From: Melastoma dodecandrum
Taxonomy: Eukaryota > Streptophyta > Magnoliopsida > Myrtales > Melastomataceae
DNA length: 64,000 bases
NCBI GenBank assembly: GCA_029817715.1
Contig: JARUPY010000195.1
Location: 46,732-110,731 of the forward strand
Direction of reading: 5' to 3'
Part shown: one piece after another, positions 49,590 to 60,738 of the stretch
Position numbering within the stretch: position 1 is the stretch's first letter
Layout: each line of letters begins with the position of its first letter
Program-made: the position numbers and the translations under genes
The notes under the pieces: generated by a model
Told to the model about the DNA's origin: nothing
Databases searched by the model: none
The model's input: only the letters and a program-made list of their open reading frames with translations

Positions 49590-49910
49590 CAGCCAATATT
49601 GGTTATAGCAATCATTCATACATGATATGCTTGTAATATGATAAACCCATATCTTCTCTCAAAATCCAATCTTACTAATGAAAAGCATATATTCAACGTC
49701 GCTTCAGTAGAGTCACCTGTTACATATTGGAAAACCAAGCCTAAGACAATCTTATTGTTTCAAAGTTTGATATTACTCGTTGGTTTATCACCAATGAAGT
49801 TTCATCAAAAGGATCTATTAATTGGATGGGATATTCTTTCCCAAGTTAAGGACCTCAAAATACTTCCAAATGAACTTCGATATAATTTACTTGACTTATC
49901 CAAGCCATCC
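49590..49910 (+). pseudogene. Aspartic protease remnant (caulimovirid)
   Basis: The C-terminal part reads DLLIGWDILSQVKDLKILP at about 49813-49869, a strong caulimovirid protease-end signature. The expected DTG site near 49595-49640 is no longer readable: the Asp and Gly positions are lost and a stop lies there. Confidence 0.72.
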
Positions 49911-50029
49911 TTTGAAGGGATCATACAAAATTCTTACTTAAGTTTGAAAATCACTTATGGTAGAATAATGTTACTCCATCACTTTATCATTCAAAAGCAA
50001 TGCCGGCATCAAAGCCTCCAAAGTCAATT

Positions 50030-50400
50030 ACCCAGGAATGAACCTAAAAGATCTACAACTAGCAGAAAAGGAATGCGCAAAGCTGTTATCTCAAGGCCTC
50101 AATGAATCCTAAATCTCACAATAGGCATGTGAATAAAGGTCAGAACAAACAAGGTATAAGAAGAGGTTAGTTATCAATTACTAACCCCTTAATCATTTCC
50201 ACTCCCAAAAATAAATTATTATTTTCAAAACCTAACTCGAACAAAAGTTTTTTTTTTAAATTTTGATCCAAAATAAAGATTTTGGAAAATTGGAATTCAC
50301 CGAGAACAAAGATGAAAGATGAGTTTTTGCATTCCAAATCGCCAACATTAGTTGAAAGTAATGTCTTTTGGATTGAAAATAACTCTAGCAATATTTTAGA
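50030..50400 (+). pseudogene. Reverse transcriptase remnant, fingers (caulimovirid)
   Basis: Readable pieces in different frames are YPGMNLKDLQLAEKECAKLL (50031-50090), RSEQTRYKKRLVINY (about 50135-50185) and SFCIPNRQH (about 50310-50345). Stops and frame shifts separate them. The catalytic YxDD region is not readable. Confidence 0.72.
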
Positions 50401-50529
50401 ACGCTACGATGCGAATATCCACACCTATTCAAAATCAAGCCCTCATATATGTTGATTCTTACTTTTTAGCTCATATGAGCTAGGAAAGTTTTCAATAAGT
50501 TTGCATCTATTCTGACATCCAATGAAATA

Positions 50530-50778
50530 ATGCTATCAGAATCAAAAGTTCAAGTTTGTCAAAAATCTATACATTTCCTTTTAATGAATATTTTAAATGG
50601 TATATATACAGTTGAACCTCATATTACGAGAGAATTGCCCTCCTCTTTAGATATTCTTTCAAAGAAAAAAAGTACAATTGTTCTTAGACATTGTCACTAT
50701 AGTAGAGATCTTGTGCCAAAAATTTCTAGAGAACTTGTTCTATTAAAGGATGAATTAAGGAAAAATATTTCGCATTGA
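50530..50778 (+). pseudogene. Reverse transcriptase thumb/connection remnant (caulimovirid)
   Basis: An open frame of 82 codons: MLSESKVQVCQKSIHFL, YTVEPHITRELPSSLDIL and HYSRDLVPKISREL. The order and spacing match the region between RT and RNase H in caulimovirids. Confidence 0.72.
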
Positions 50779-50799
50779 TAGATGGACAACAAGGCAGTT

Positions 50800-51250
50800 C
50801 TAGCCTTAAAGGAACAATTGTAGATTTTGCCTCTTTTAAGCATATCATCAGGAGAACGCAACTTATAAACAGATCGTAATGATGAGTATTTGGGATTTAT
50901 TTAATTGAAGAGTTTGACGAGAAAAGAGTAATTTGTGCTCATGCCAAAGGTTAGTTTAGCTCTACAGAAACACATTATTATTCAATAATTAAAGAAATAC
51001 TTGTAGTAAAGAAGGAATCAAAAATTTTGAATTCCATCTTATAAGCCATCGGTTTTTAGTTGAAGGTGACATGTCATCATTCCCAATAATGATGAATTTC
51101 AAGCAGAAGAAGATACCACATGCTCAACTTTTAAGGCTCTCTTAGTGGCTTTCACGATATTCCTTTGAGGTAAAGTATATCACATGACAATCTAATATTG
51201 TTGCGAACTTCCTTTCCATATCAAAACAAATGCTAGTTTTACAAGCATAT
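50800..51250 (+). pseudogene. RNase H remnant (caulimovirid)
   Basis: The best piece is FEFHLISHRFLVEGDMSSF followed by MNFKQKKIPHAQLLRLS at about 51030-51150, then WLSRYSFEVKYI and an SNIVANFLS end. One in-frame stop lies in the middle. This is typical of the RNase H end of caulimovirid polymerases. Confidence 0.75.
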
Positions 51251-51490
51251 TCCCTCCATACCACAGTAGTCGCAGATGTCGCTTATTGTATATTTCCCCC
51301 GGAGATTAAAAATCTACTACCAGCCCCATTAAGTCCTAAATGAGCCGCAAATTATTTATAGCATTCTCAACTCTGCCAATTTTCATGAAGTGTGGTGGAT
51401 TAATGTTTAATTAGACTTCTTCAAGAGTGTCCATTTTATTATGTTATACTAATCTCTCTCATAAGAGCATTCCTTGAAGAATTCAAATGG

Positions 51491-51712
51491 ATGATATGTT
51501 ACCTACTACATCTACAAACGACTGTAATAGAAGTATCTACGGAGGAATCACTCCAAGTTCTTAACTCTTTAAGTCCTCTTACCATAAACTCACTCATTCG
51601 CCACATCGATGAACACCGGAAAACTATGTTATCATGGTTTGCTTCTCCAGCTCAATTGTACACATGGCTGGACTCTCACATTCATTATACAAATATATTA
51701 ACAATATTATGA
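51491..51712 (+). pseudogene. C-terminal polyprotein remnant, probable
   Basis: An open frame of 73 codons after RNase H (LIRHIDEHRKTMLSWFASPA). Its position suggests the C-terminal or last ORF of the caulimovirid. Identification is weak. Confidence 0.4.
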
Positions 51713-51724
51713 AAATATTAATTG

Positions 51725-52845
51725 TTAGACAAAATATCGATTCGTGGTACCTCCTTTTTACCGACTTTCCTTTTGTGACTTGAGCTTTGAAATATTTCTT
51801 TTACGGCCTTAAATCGATATCTTTAATCCCTTATGGCCTTATTCTAACGACGTTGCATGAATTTACGATTTGTCATTACCCAAAGGAGTAATTATTTGAC
51901 AAAATATCGATTTGTGGCATGCTGCCTCTCTTTTGTGCCTAAACTTTGAAATATTTCTTTTATAGCCTTAAATCAATATTTTGAATCCTTTATGGTCTTA
52001 TTCTAAGATCACTTCAATATCATTTCTCATCTAGGAAACTCATATAGTTAACACATATTTAAGTCTTACAACTAAAAACCTTCAATATCATGCCTCCCCC
52101 ACTTCGGTAATAGTAAAATACGTCAAAAATGAACATTTCTAACAAAAAACTTTCATACTCATCGGCTAACAACCTTCCATGATGAACAACAAAGGAAACG
52201 TCTTCCCAAACTACTTTTACTTCAGGATGTGAATATGACAATTAGTAACGTGTGCTTGCATATGCGGTCGGGAAAATAGAAGTTGCAATCGGTGAGCCCA
52301 CACTCATTTTCATGCCCTCATTACTACATATTGCCGATTCAACCAAGAAAAGAAGAAATCGATCTCCGAATTTATGTGCACTGAATGCTACTCCCCTTTT
52401 CCCCAAATTAAGATCAAATTAGGGTTTTCTCCTTCAACCTTATTTTAAGGGAATCATCTTAGAGCACGTGACGACTCGCGTAGAAAAATGTAGCGTTAAA
52501 ATTTATCACATTGAAAAATTACAACCTTCAACAAATCGTAGATTCGAGTAACGCCATTAGATTAATGTCATAAATGATTCAAAATATCAATTTAAGGATA
52601 TAAAAGAAATATTTTAAAGTTTTGGCCACAAAAGAAAATCAACAAAAAGTTGGGGCCACATTCGATATTTTGTCAAATAACTATTCCTTTGGGTAACGAC
52701 AAATCACACATTCGGGTAAAGGCGTTGGAATAAGGTCATAAAGGATTTAAATATCAATTTAAGTCTATATAAAAAAGATTTCAAAGTTCAAGGCACGAAA
52801 GAAAGTCAACAAAAAGGTGGTGCCACAAATCGACATTTTGGTTAA
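51725..52845. mobile_element. Foldback element with tandem repeats in both arms
   Basis: The left arm (51725-52010) holds two copies of a unit of about 165 bp (ACAAAATATCGAT...TTTGAAATATTTCTTTTA). The right arm (52545-52845) holds two copies of the same unit inverted. The outer ends match as inverted repeats (TTAGACAAAATATCGAT on the left; the right end read inward is TTAACCAAAATGTCGAT). The middle (52011-52544) is unrelated and non-coding. No transposase, so non-autonomous; the long structured inverted repeats recall foldback or Mutator-like elements. A target duplication could not be defined. Confidence 0.82.
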
Positions 52846-54260
52846 TATATACTTTTATTATTTTAATCCATGAAGAAATTAGTTTAATATTTTTTATTTT
52901 TTATTTTTTATTTTGCTTGGAATGGTGACTTACAAAGAAATTATTTGAATTACTGTTCATTTTACATATTCAAAATACTTTTAATATTTCAATTAATAAT
53001 TTGAGGAAAAAGAATGCATTTGTGGCTCTCGATTTCATGCTTTCGACTGCATATAATTATGTCATGAACTCAATTTATTTTTTTTTTTGTCAAGGGAAAG
53101 ATTCACCCTGCAAAACCCAATATTATTTGGTTGCAAGGGGTGCAATCCTCCTACTTGTGGGAGTTTGAGTATAATTAGATAAAAAAAAAAATGTGATGTT
53201 GTTGCAATGTCTAATTTTTTCCATCTCCCTCTTTGTACACAATAAAATTTTATTAAAATAAAAAATGATTTCATCCGTTCTAAACTATATATTATATCGA
53301 CTGAGTATATTTGATTGCCTTTATTTTATAATGGAGCAAGATAAAATTCACTCAAACTTTTAGTGTAAAATTAATATTGGGTCCTTACATAACTCTTGGG
53401 CTTGTCAAAATTAAAGTCCAGTCATATTTATTTGTGTTGTAATAGCCTAATACATAAATAATATTATGTTTATGGATGGTCTAGCCCATTAAAATAAATA
53501 ATTAGCCCAACCCACTTTAGAAAGCCAATTGGGTTAAATATGGCTTAATTGGTGGCTTCGACTCATAAGCCAACCCCATTCATGGTTTGACTTATACTCC
53601 AACCAATCACAGCCTAGTCCAATAGGGCCCTTAAGCTCATATACACTTGTCGTCCATTGAATAGAGAAGACACATATGGATCCCAACTATTTTATTTCGT
53701 AAAACAATATTTTTTTCTTTATAAAAGTCACTAAAGATCATAACATGAAATTGAAAATGTTTCTCCAATAGCAATAACAATTACAATTAGAACCTTATTA
53801 GCAATATTTGTTATAAGAAATCAATAATTATTCTAACCAGACTTAAATAATGCGTTTCTTCAAGTAGATCTACGTGACCTGTTAATTTTGAATCCAGTAA
53901 ACTTAATAATAGTTTGTAAGCTTAGAAAATTAATTTATGGCTTAAATCAAGAGTTTGAAAAAATCTCAAACATTAACTAGACATGATTTTAAGCCTAATA
54001 AAATAATAGCTTTCTCTAAAAATGTTACAGTTATGTTAATAAAATTTAAAATATACAACTACAGTTTTGAATTATTAACACCTCACGGAGAGGAGACCAA
54101 ATTAGTTGGATACATTGTAGTGATGGAGTTTTCACCATAGCTTTAGCTGGATGCATTGTACTCGAAAGTTTATTAAGTTAACTTTGTTTGGTCCAAAGGC
54201 ACATCGAGATGGTTTCAATTCATGCTTTTGTTACCATTGAGAGACAGATTGCGTGCGAGG
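52846..54260. other. AT-rich DNA, no gene recognised
   Basis: Between the foldback element and element B. Poly-T/A tracts at about 53081 and 53180. No recognisable coding or repeat structure. Confidence 0.45.
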
Positions 54261-55010
54261 TATCTTACAGTAGAAATTCTGGGCCACAAATTTCGGCGCC
54301 ACTTGTGGATCGACAGTCCAGGTTTCGAATCCAAAGCGTGTGAGACCCTTTAGAGAGGTAGCTGTGAAAACACATAAGGCGAAGGCTTGGTGGACGAAGG
54401 AGTTATCGAGCGACGGAGCTATCGAGCGATGAGGGTTGCTAGGCAAAGATAAAGTTATCAAGCGACAGTCAACTAGGTGAGCGAGGAAGCTCTACAACGA
54501 AGGCTAGTAGGCGATACGATCGGTCAATGGCTGTCATGGGAAGATTCGGACTATATCCTGACATGGAAGGAGGTTGTTGCCAATATTGCTCGGATGGAAA
54601 AGAGATATTCCACGAAGACTGGCAACAGGAACACGAAATATATGTATAATATTTCATTTTCATATTCACGTAAGGCTAGTATAGTATAAATAGTTGTTCT
54701 TAGGCATTGTACAAAACACCTCTTTACAGATGGATATACAGTTTTTTAAAACTTTCAAGCATTTTGGCGTTCAAGCATTCTAGCATTCTTGCGATCTTAT
54801 GCTCCTACAATCTTGTTCCTTCCGAATGCATCGTAAATGGCATCCGTAAGTGCTTCCGCTTAAGGGTGTCGTTCCGTTGCCTTCGTCCTTCTTTCTTTCA
54901 AATGGCGACCACACATTTCAATGAACCTCAGAGTACCGGTTACTCATAGTGCCAAAGATTTTCAATGTACTCGAATTCGGCTTATCCCGCGATCACTTCC
55001 GGAGCGAACA
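54261..55010 (+). repeat. 5' LTR of Tat-like element B
   Basis: It begins TATCTTACAG (decayed from TGTTTAGCAA, compare 63850) and ends GGAGCGAACA. TATA box TATAAATAG at 54685-54693. It aligns with the element A 3' LTR. Confidence 0.87.
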
Positions 55011-55012
55011 TG

Positions 55013-55248
55013 CCTTTGGCGACCACAGTGGGAGTAAGACCAACAATGCCGAAAACCAATAGTGGTAGCAATTGTAACAACCTCAAGGATAACCAATCCG
55101 ACGGGGAAGACAATGGTGGAGACAAGAACACCTTTGGCGACCACAGTGGGAGTAAGGCCAGCAATGCCGAAAAACAATAGTGGTAGCAATTGTAACAACC
55201 TCAAGGATAACCAATCCGACGGGGAAGACATTGGTGGAGACAAGAACC
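55013..55248 (+). repeat. 118-bp tandem duplication containing the primer binding site
   Basis: CCTTTGGCGACCACAGTGGG starts at 55013 and again at 55131. The two 118-bp copies differ at only a few positions. The sequence TTGGCGACCACAGTGGG two to five bases after the LTR is the candidate PBS; its tRNA is not certain (tRNA-Arg types are known for related elements). Confidence 0.85.
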
Positions 55249-56690
55249 CAAATCCGAATATGACTGGGGAACTGTCCGCTATCATGAGTACCCTTCAACT
55301 CTTAATGGAGAGGGTGAGTGCTATCGATAAGAAGCACGATGCCTTTAAGGAGAAAATTGGCACTAAGATGGACGTTGTCGTCCAAAATCTAGAGACCATA
55401 TCGGGATACCCATAACCAGTCCTGGTAAGGACAAGGATGAATCGGTTGCCAAGCACCACGTCGACTGTGATGCTAATAAGGCATCCATAGCCAAAGGTAA
55501 GAGGAAGGTTGACGTCGACAACATCCCTAATATCTCCATAGGCTTCAAAGGGGTTGCCATGGCAATTCTCCACTCGTGATCAACGAGAGTGGGATAGTTG
55601 AATGGCAAGACCACCAGCATGTATACGAGCCACCCTTCCGCAGGAGGGAGAACCTCCACGGAATGGCATAAAATGATGACTACAGCACATTTGAGGGGAA
55701 TCAACATCCTAAATATGTCCCCCATCCCCCACGTGGAGGGGGAATGGTAGCATAGGAGGCGATGGATATGCCTGGCCTTTTGCTCGAAAAAAAGGGATTA
55801 CGTGGCCAGGCTGGTTGAGCAGGCAATCCCAGGGATAAACGACATGAACGAGGTTGAACTCTACCGTTCCACTTACCTCGAGGACATCGACCGGAGCTAT
55901 CCTTTTTCAATGGGATACCGTGTGCCTGAATTTGCCCGTTTATCGAGCGAAGAAGGTATATCTCCCGCGAAGTATACTGTTCGCTTCACTTACCAAGCTG
56001 GGGAAGCTGCCACTAACGGGTTCTGGACAACTCACGCTGGCGTTTACCCAAACTGATCTGACTGTGATGCTGTAGGATCTCACCAATATGAAGCAACAAC
56101 CTGGAGAACCTATAACAGTCTTTCTAAACAAACCTCGAAAGGTCAGGCTGAGGTGTAAAACTTCTGCGTTTGATGCTGAATTCATAGCCATAGCTCAGGA
56201 CTCGCTCCTTCTTCGGCTTAAGAAAAAAGCTAGAAGGAGAGATCTTTAGAGATTGGAATGATCTGGCCAAAAGAGCCATCAATTACGAAAACTTGCTCAG
56301 GGAAAAGACTCGGGTGAAGGGAAGTCTAATCACATGACCCTTAGTAACTTATCAAGCGGAGCCGATAGTAGACGTTAACTTATCGGGCATCCCCTGATCT
56401 GCGAAGAGTTGGCTAAGCAAAACTTTAGAGCCAAAGCTTCTCAAGAAACAAGGAAAAAAAGAAGTATTCCTTCGACAAGGAAAAGGCCGATGACATCTTC
56501 GAATTTATGCTCCAAAATAGACGGATTCGATTGAAAACAGGCCACTGAGTTCCTCGCACTGACAGGTAGAAGTCAAGGAAGTTCTGTAAGTGGCACGGGC
56601 CGTTCACCCACACCACTAGAGACTGCATCACATTTAGGAACATGATGCAAGATCTAATAGAATCTAAGGAGTTGCAATTTCCCGACTCGG
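55241..56690 (+). pseudogene. Gag remnant of element B
   Basis: Fragments in changing frames: ELSAIMSTLQLLMERVSAID (about 55268-55325), YPFSMGYRVPEFARLS and PAKYTVRFTYQAGEAATNGF (55895-56015), DLTNMKQQPGEPITVFLN (about 56075-56130), and a C-terminal zinc-knuckle-like FCKWHGPFTHTTRDC near 56583-56630 followed by MMQDLIESKELQFP. These are recognisable gypsy gag parts. Several stops separate them. Confidence 0.75.
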
Positions 56691-57865
56691 GGAATCAGGC
56701 TTTGACTAAGTCACAACCTTTTGGTGACTCAGTCGAAATTAACGGCTTTGATGTCAACTGCCTAACTGTTGCCCCTTCATCGATGCAGGGAAACCGGGAT
56801 CGATCAACCGAGACAGGCGAAACAATTATCGCCAACATGCTCTTCAAGCGGTTGGTGCGCATAGGGATACTCCAATGCCCTGCTAATCTCAAGACTATGC
56901 AATATGATCGTTGTCGTTGGCACATGGACACTTCACACTCCACAGACTCCATAGACCGCTGCCACACTTCAGGAAGTACTTGCCGAATGAAAGAAAATCA
57001 GAGTGGTATGACCATAAACTTCTTGAGGAGATGGCAGTGGTTATCAACAATGGCCCTATGATGCAGCAACGCCCGTTGAAACACTAAGGGGAGAAAGGTG
57101 CTCCACTGAATGAAGTGAAAGAACTCCTTATCCTTGGGGAGCTTATGAGCTGAGATACCACAGGCTAAAGCGAAGATACTCGAAAGGAACCTCGTGGCAA
57201 AAAACCTCTTAAGCGACACGCTATTGATCGTCTCGGATCTCAACAGACAGGAAGGGATATGGGGCGACAAGCTAACGTGATGGATCATCCTCGAAGCGAC
57301 AAGGATGTGATGAGAGACGGGTCCTCGCTAGACCGATTTCTGATAGCTGACATACTTTGTTACTGGTGCAAACCTATAGTGGCACATAAGGTACTCATCA
57401 CTCATATGTGCCAACACTGCTGCAACCAGTACTTCCTGTTGCTAGCCAGTATGGCAGTTGAAGGGAGGATCAACATAGAGACGGTTGACCCTCCATCAGT
57501 TAATACACCAGACTCTGAGTCAACATATCTCTCGGACCCTCCTCTTGTGGAAAGGTTTCGATAGGGTTATGACCCACATAAAGGGGAGTTTGTTTGGGTA
57601 AATAATTACTTGCAATCTCTTAAGCACTCAGGCTACGTCCATGCTCCTGACATCACAGCAGTGGGTACATGGCGGAAGGTAGGCATGGGGTCACAACCCC
57701 CCCAGTCACCTACCGAGAGGATAGAAAAGGCGGAAAGAGAGGAGTGCGACGCACCGCGGATAAGCACGCTAGGCTGGCAACCTCCGATGCTCAGAAAACT
57801 AAGGCGTCTAGCGAAAGCGATCTCGCATCCAATACGGAACAAATGGGACTAGTTGTATTGTCCTC
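56691..57865 (+). other. Gag-protease linker of element B
   Basis: Coding-like but highly degenerate DNA between gag and protease. Short open frames carry no recognisable domain. Confidence 0.4.
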
Positions 57866-58432
57866 ATGCTACCACTCGAGTTTGCCAAGAGGGAGGAAAG
57901 CAATACGGAAGGTAGTCTGTCATTTCCTTTTAGTCGCAATAACACCACTGAAGTGCCGCGGAACTTCCCGAGCGAAAGGTCGAGAGAGCCTCCTACATCG
58001 CTTCGGAGGTGCATGTTCCCACTACACATTCAGGCGACATTCAATAACGTGGCGATACACCACATTTTTATTGATAACGAAGCGACTATCAATGTGCTTC
58101 CTCTCAAGGCATATAAACGTTTAGGAAGCGATGTAGCCAAGCTGGAGAGGACCGACATGAGCGTCGGCGGCTTTAACGGGACTACTTGTTCCTGCTTAGG
58201 CATAGTGTCCGTCCGACTTCGTGTCGGCACCCATAAAAAGAAGATGACTTTCTTTATCATCAACATAAAGGCATCTTTTAGTGCCCTACGCGGGAGGGAT
58301 TGGTTGCATAAAGCAGGCGTCATACCTTCAACTCACCAAAACTTCTGTTGTGGGGAAAACACGGCTAAGAAGTCATCACAGGGGAAGTATGCAACAGTGC
58401 TAACATGTCCTATGTATGTACAGGGGAAATGA
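57866..58432 (+). pseudogene. Retropepsin remnant of element B, active site altered
   Basis: 188 open codons. The retropepsin fold is suggested by MFPLHIQATFNNVAIHHIFI, then DNEATINVLPLKAYKRLG, then a flap-like segment and SFSALRGRDWLHKAGVIPS. The catalytic Asp is present, but the following residues read NE where Tat proteases usually have GGA or SGA. The upstream and downstream frames are broken, so it is not functional. Confidence 0.75.
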
Positions 58433-58439
58433 GGCAAGT

Positions 58440-59234
58440 CAAAAACATGACACTAAAGCAAAGGCATGCGTTGGGAAACCCAAGTGTCGAACCCCTAGGC
58501 GAAGAAAGCTACGAATTTCTACGAACCCCTAGGCCGCCCTTGGCAGCGCCACAACACCCAATCATTCCAACTGGATGGAGCGACGAATTAAAGCCCGAAG
58601 CCAATGAAGACCTAACCCCACTCGAGAAAGATATGTGTGAAGCAGGGTTTGAAGGTGATGGCAACCACCAAGCGAAGACGGACTTGGAGCCTGACCGACT
58701 CCTTAACTTGCCTTCATTTAATGGAGAGTGAAACGCTCGATCCAATATTGGACGTCCTAATACGATTAGCTAATTATAGGGCCTCCAGAATAAAAGGAGA
58801 ACATTGTAATGTGTTCCCCCCAGGCATGCCAAGATATGCCAAATATTCATACAATTAGCAAAAAAAATCGTTAATACTTCTGTTGTCCCTTGCACTAAGT
58901 GAAATCATGGATGGGTACTCTAGTTACTATCAAATCTTCAACGCCGAAGAAGACGTGCACAAAACCACGTTCGGATGTCTTATAGGAGATATTCCGTTGG
59001 GTTGTCATGCCTTTTGGGTTGAAAAATGCCGGAGCCACTAATCAGAGGACGATAAATCTTATCTTTGGCCCCCTGATAGGTAGGATAGTCGAGGTATACA
59101 TTAACGACGTGATGGTAAAATCCAAACGAATCCGAGATCATCACGTCAATTTGAGCGAAGCGTTCGAAAAGATGCTTGCGCACAACTTAAGGCTCAACCC
59201 GCTAAAATGCGCTTTCAGAATTCGAACAACTTAA
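58440..59234 (+). pseudogene. Reverse transcriptase remnant of element B
   Basis: The RT start is degenerate (58440-58730). MDGYSSYYQIFNAEEDVHKT lies at about 58909-58968, then MPFGLKNAGAT and the catalytic region reading VYINDVMVKS (59007 onward), where YVDD has become YIND. NLRLNPLKCAFRI marks the thumb start. Part of the fingers seems deleted and frames shift between blocks. Confidence 0.8.
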
Positions 59235-59329
59235 CACAACTTCAGACTCAACCCACTAGTGCTCTCTACATATAACCTGTACTACAAATCGCAAGCCCCA
59301 GTTAAAGGGCATGCCCTGACAGAGTTCAT

Positions 59330-59770
59330 CGCCCACCACGGTGAGGGCAACTTAATCAACCGTTTGAAGAAGACAACTTACACAAAAAGTGGTCCATTTG
59401 GTTTGATGGATCCTCTAACAAGTTTGAAGCTGGCATAGGGGTCTTCATTAGGACACCCGGGGACACCCGGGGTCTTCATTAGGACACCCGGCAAGTTTGA
59501 AGTTGGCATGTCGCCTCGATGGCGAAGATACCATCAATGAAACAGAATATGAGGCCCTAATTCTGGCTTTGCAGTTCGCTCTAGATTGAAAATTGGAATA
59601 CCTAAACATATACGGCGATTCCCAGTTGATAGTCCAGCAACTTTTAGCTCAAGCAAGTGCCATGCACCCCACCTGGTCCGATACTTAAGCAGCGCAAGAA
59701 AGCTCGTCGCTAAGATAAGCTCGGTCGAGGTCATACATAAATGAAGGGAAGAGAATCGAGAGGCTAATCA
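59330..59770 (+). pseudogene. RNase H remnant of element B
   Basis: Pieces of RNase H are readable: WFDGSSNKFEAGIGV-like text at about 59395-59440, a NETEYEALILAL-like segment near 59535-59580, and YGDSQLIVQQLL near 59610-59645. A short scrambled duplication (GGGGTCTTCATTAGGACACC twice, 59437-59490) interrupts the first block. Confidence 0.72.
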
Positions 59771-59830
59771 GTTGGCACAAATGGCCTCCAGATTGGTGAA
59801 GACACGGACTCACCCAATGATAATACGAGC

Positions 59831-60738
59831 TTGCTCATAACTAAACATCCGAAATTCCAGGGGGACGACGGAACGTGTGACGGAAAGGTCTGTACGGCGG
59901 GTCTGTTCGAACAACAGAAAGATTGGCGAGAGTCGATACAGCAGTTCCTCGAGGACCCTGACACAAAGGTCGAGAGAAAAATCCAAGTAATTGCCAGACA
60001 CTACGTCCTCCTTAACCAGGTCCGGTACAAAAAGACCAATGAAGACGTTCTCTTAAGGTGCGTTGATTTGGACGAAGCCATCCCCATTATAATGGAAACA
60101 CATAACTGGTTGTGTGGAGCTCATCAAGCGGGAGTTAAGATGATTTGGTCAATCAGACGACACAGGTTCTATTAGCCATCAATCGTCAAGAACTGCATCG
60201 AAATGGCTCGAGCCTGTTAAGCTTGCCAACGATGCGGACCCGTAAAACACACTCCTTCAAACAAGAACGTCGTAGTGAAATCATGGCCTTTCAGGACATG
60301 GGTGCTAGATTTAATGGGGGACATCCACCCACATTCGAGCAGGGGAAATGCACATATACTCGTTTCCACAGACTACTTAACCAACTGGGTAGAGGCGACA
60401 GCCTATAAGACCATTAATTAGAGGGACGTGGTCGAGTTCATAAAGAACACCATTATCTACCCGTACGGGATTCCCCAAAATATCGTGGTAGACAATATAA
60501 AAGTGTTCAATGGTGAACTTCGGCCACGATGTCATGCTCCCTATAGAAGTAAGGTACTGATCGCTCAGGTTCCTTAAACACCTTCGAGGGATATGATGAA
60601 GATATGCGCATTGAGGTGCAAGGACTAGAAACCACCAGAATCAATGTACTAAAACACGTAGAGGCTCATAAGAGAAACGTCGCCCACTACTATAGCAAAA
60701 GAGTAGTACCCAGGTCGTTCAATAAGGGAGACCTGGTG
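59831..60738 (+). pseudogene. Integrase remnant of element B
   Basis: The zinc-domain region is open at 59831-60175 (THNWLCGAHQAGVKMIW), then CQRCGP near 60225. Core: VSTDYLTNWVEATA near 60360, VEFIKNTIIYPYG and VVDNIKVFNGEL near 60430-60520. A deletion then joins this to the later GHDVMLPIEVRY segment, removing the catalytic Glu region that element A keeps. NKGDLV at about 60722-60738 is the last readable piece before the insertion. Confidence 0.8.

Larger units (their letters stand above)
46930..51720 (+). mobile_element. Endogenous caulimovirid-like pararetrovirus remnant
   Basis: A long plus-strand region with coding traces in the order knuckle, protease, RT, RNase H and a C-terminal part, with no integrase and no LTRs. 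That combination fits Caulimoviridae (Florendovirus/Petuvirus-like), not an LTR retrotransposon. The clearest part is 49257-51250. The stretch 46930-49250 should hold movement and capsid protein coding sequence by position, but I recognise it only weakly. Many frameshifts and stops occur in every block. It cannot encode a virus. Confidence 0.75.

Noticed and set aside
46930..51720. Interpretation as a copia or gypsy element
   Set aside because: No integrase or LTR is visible. The protease-end, connection and RNase H traces fit caulimovirids better.
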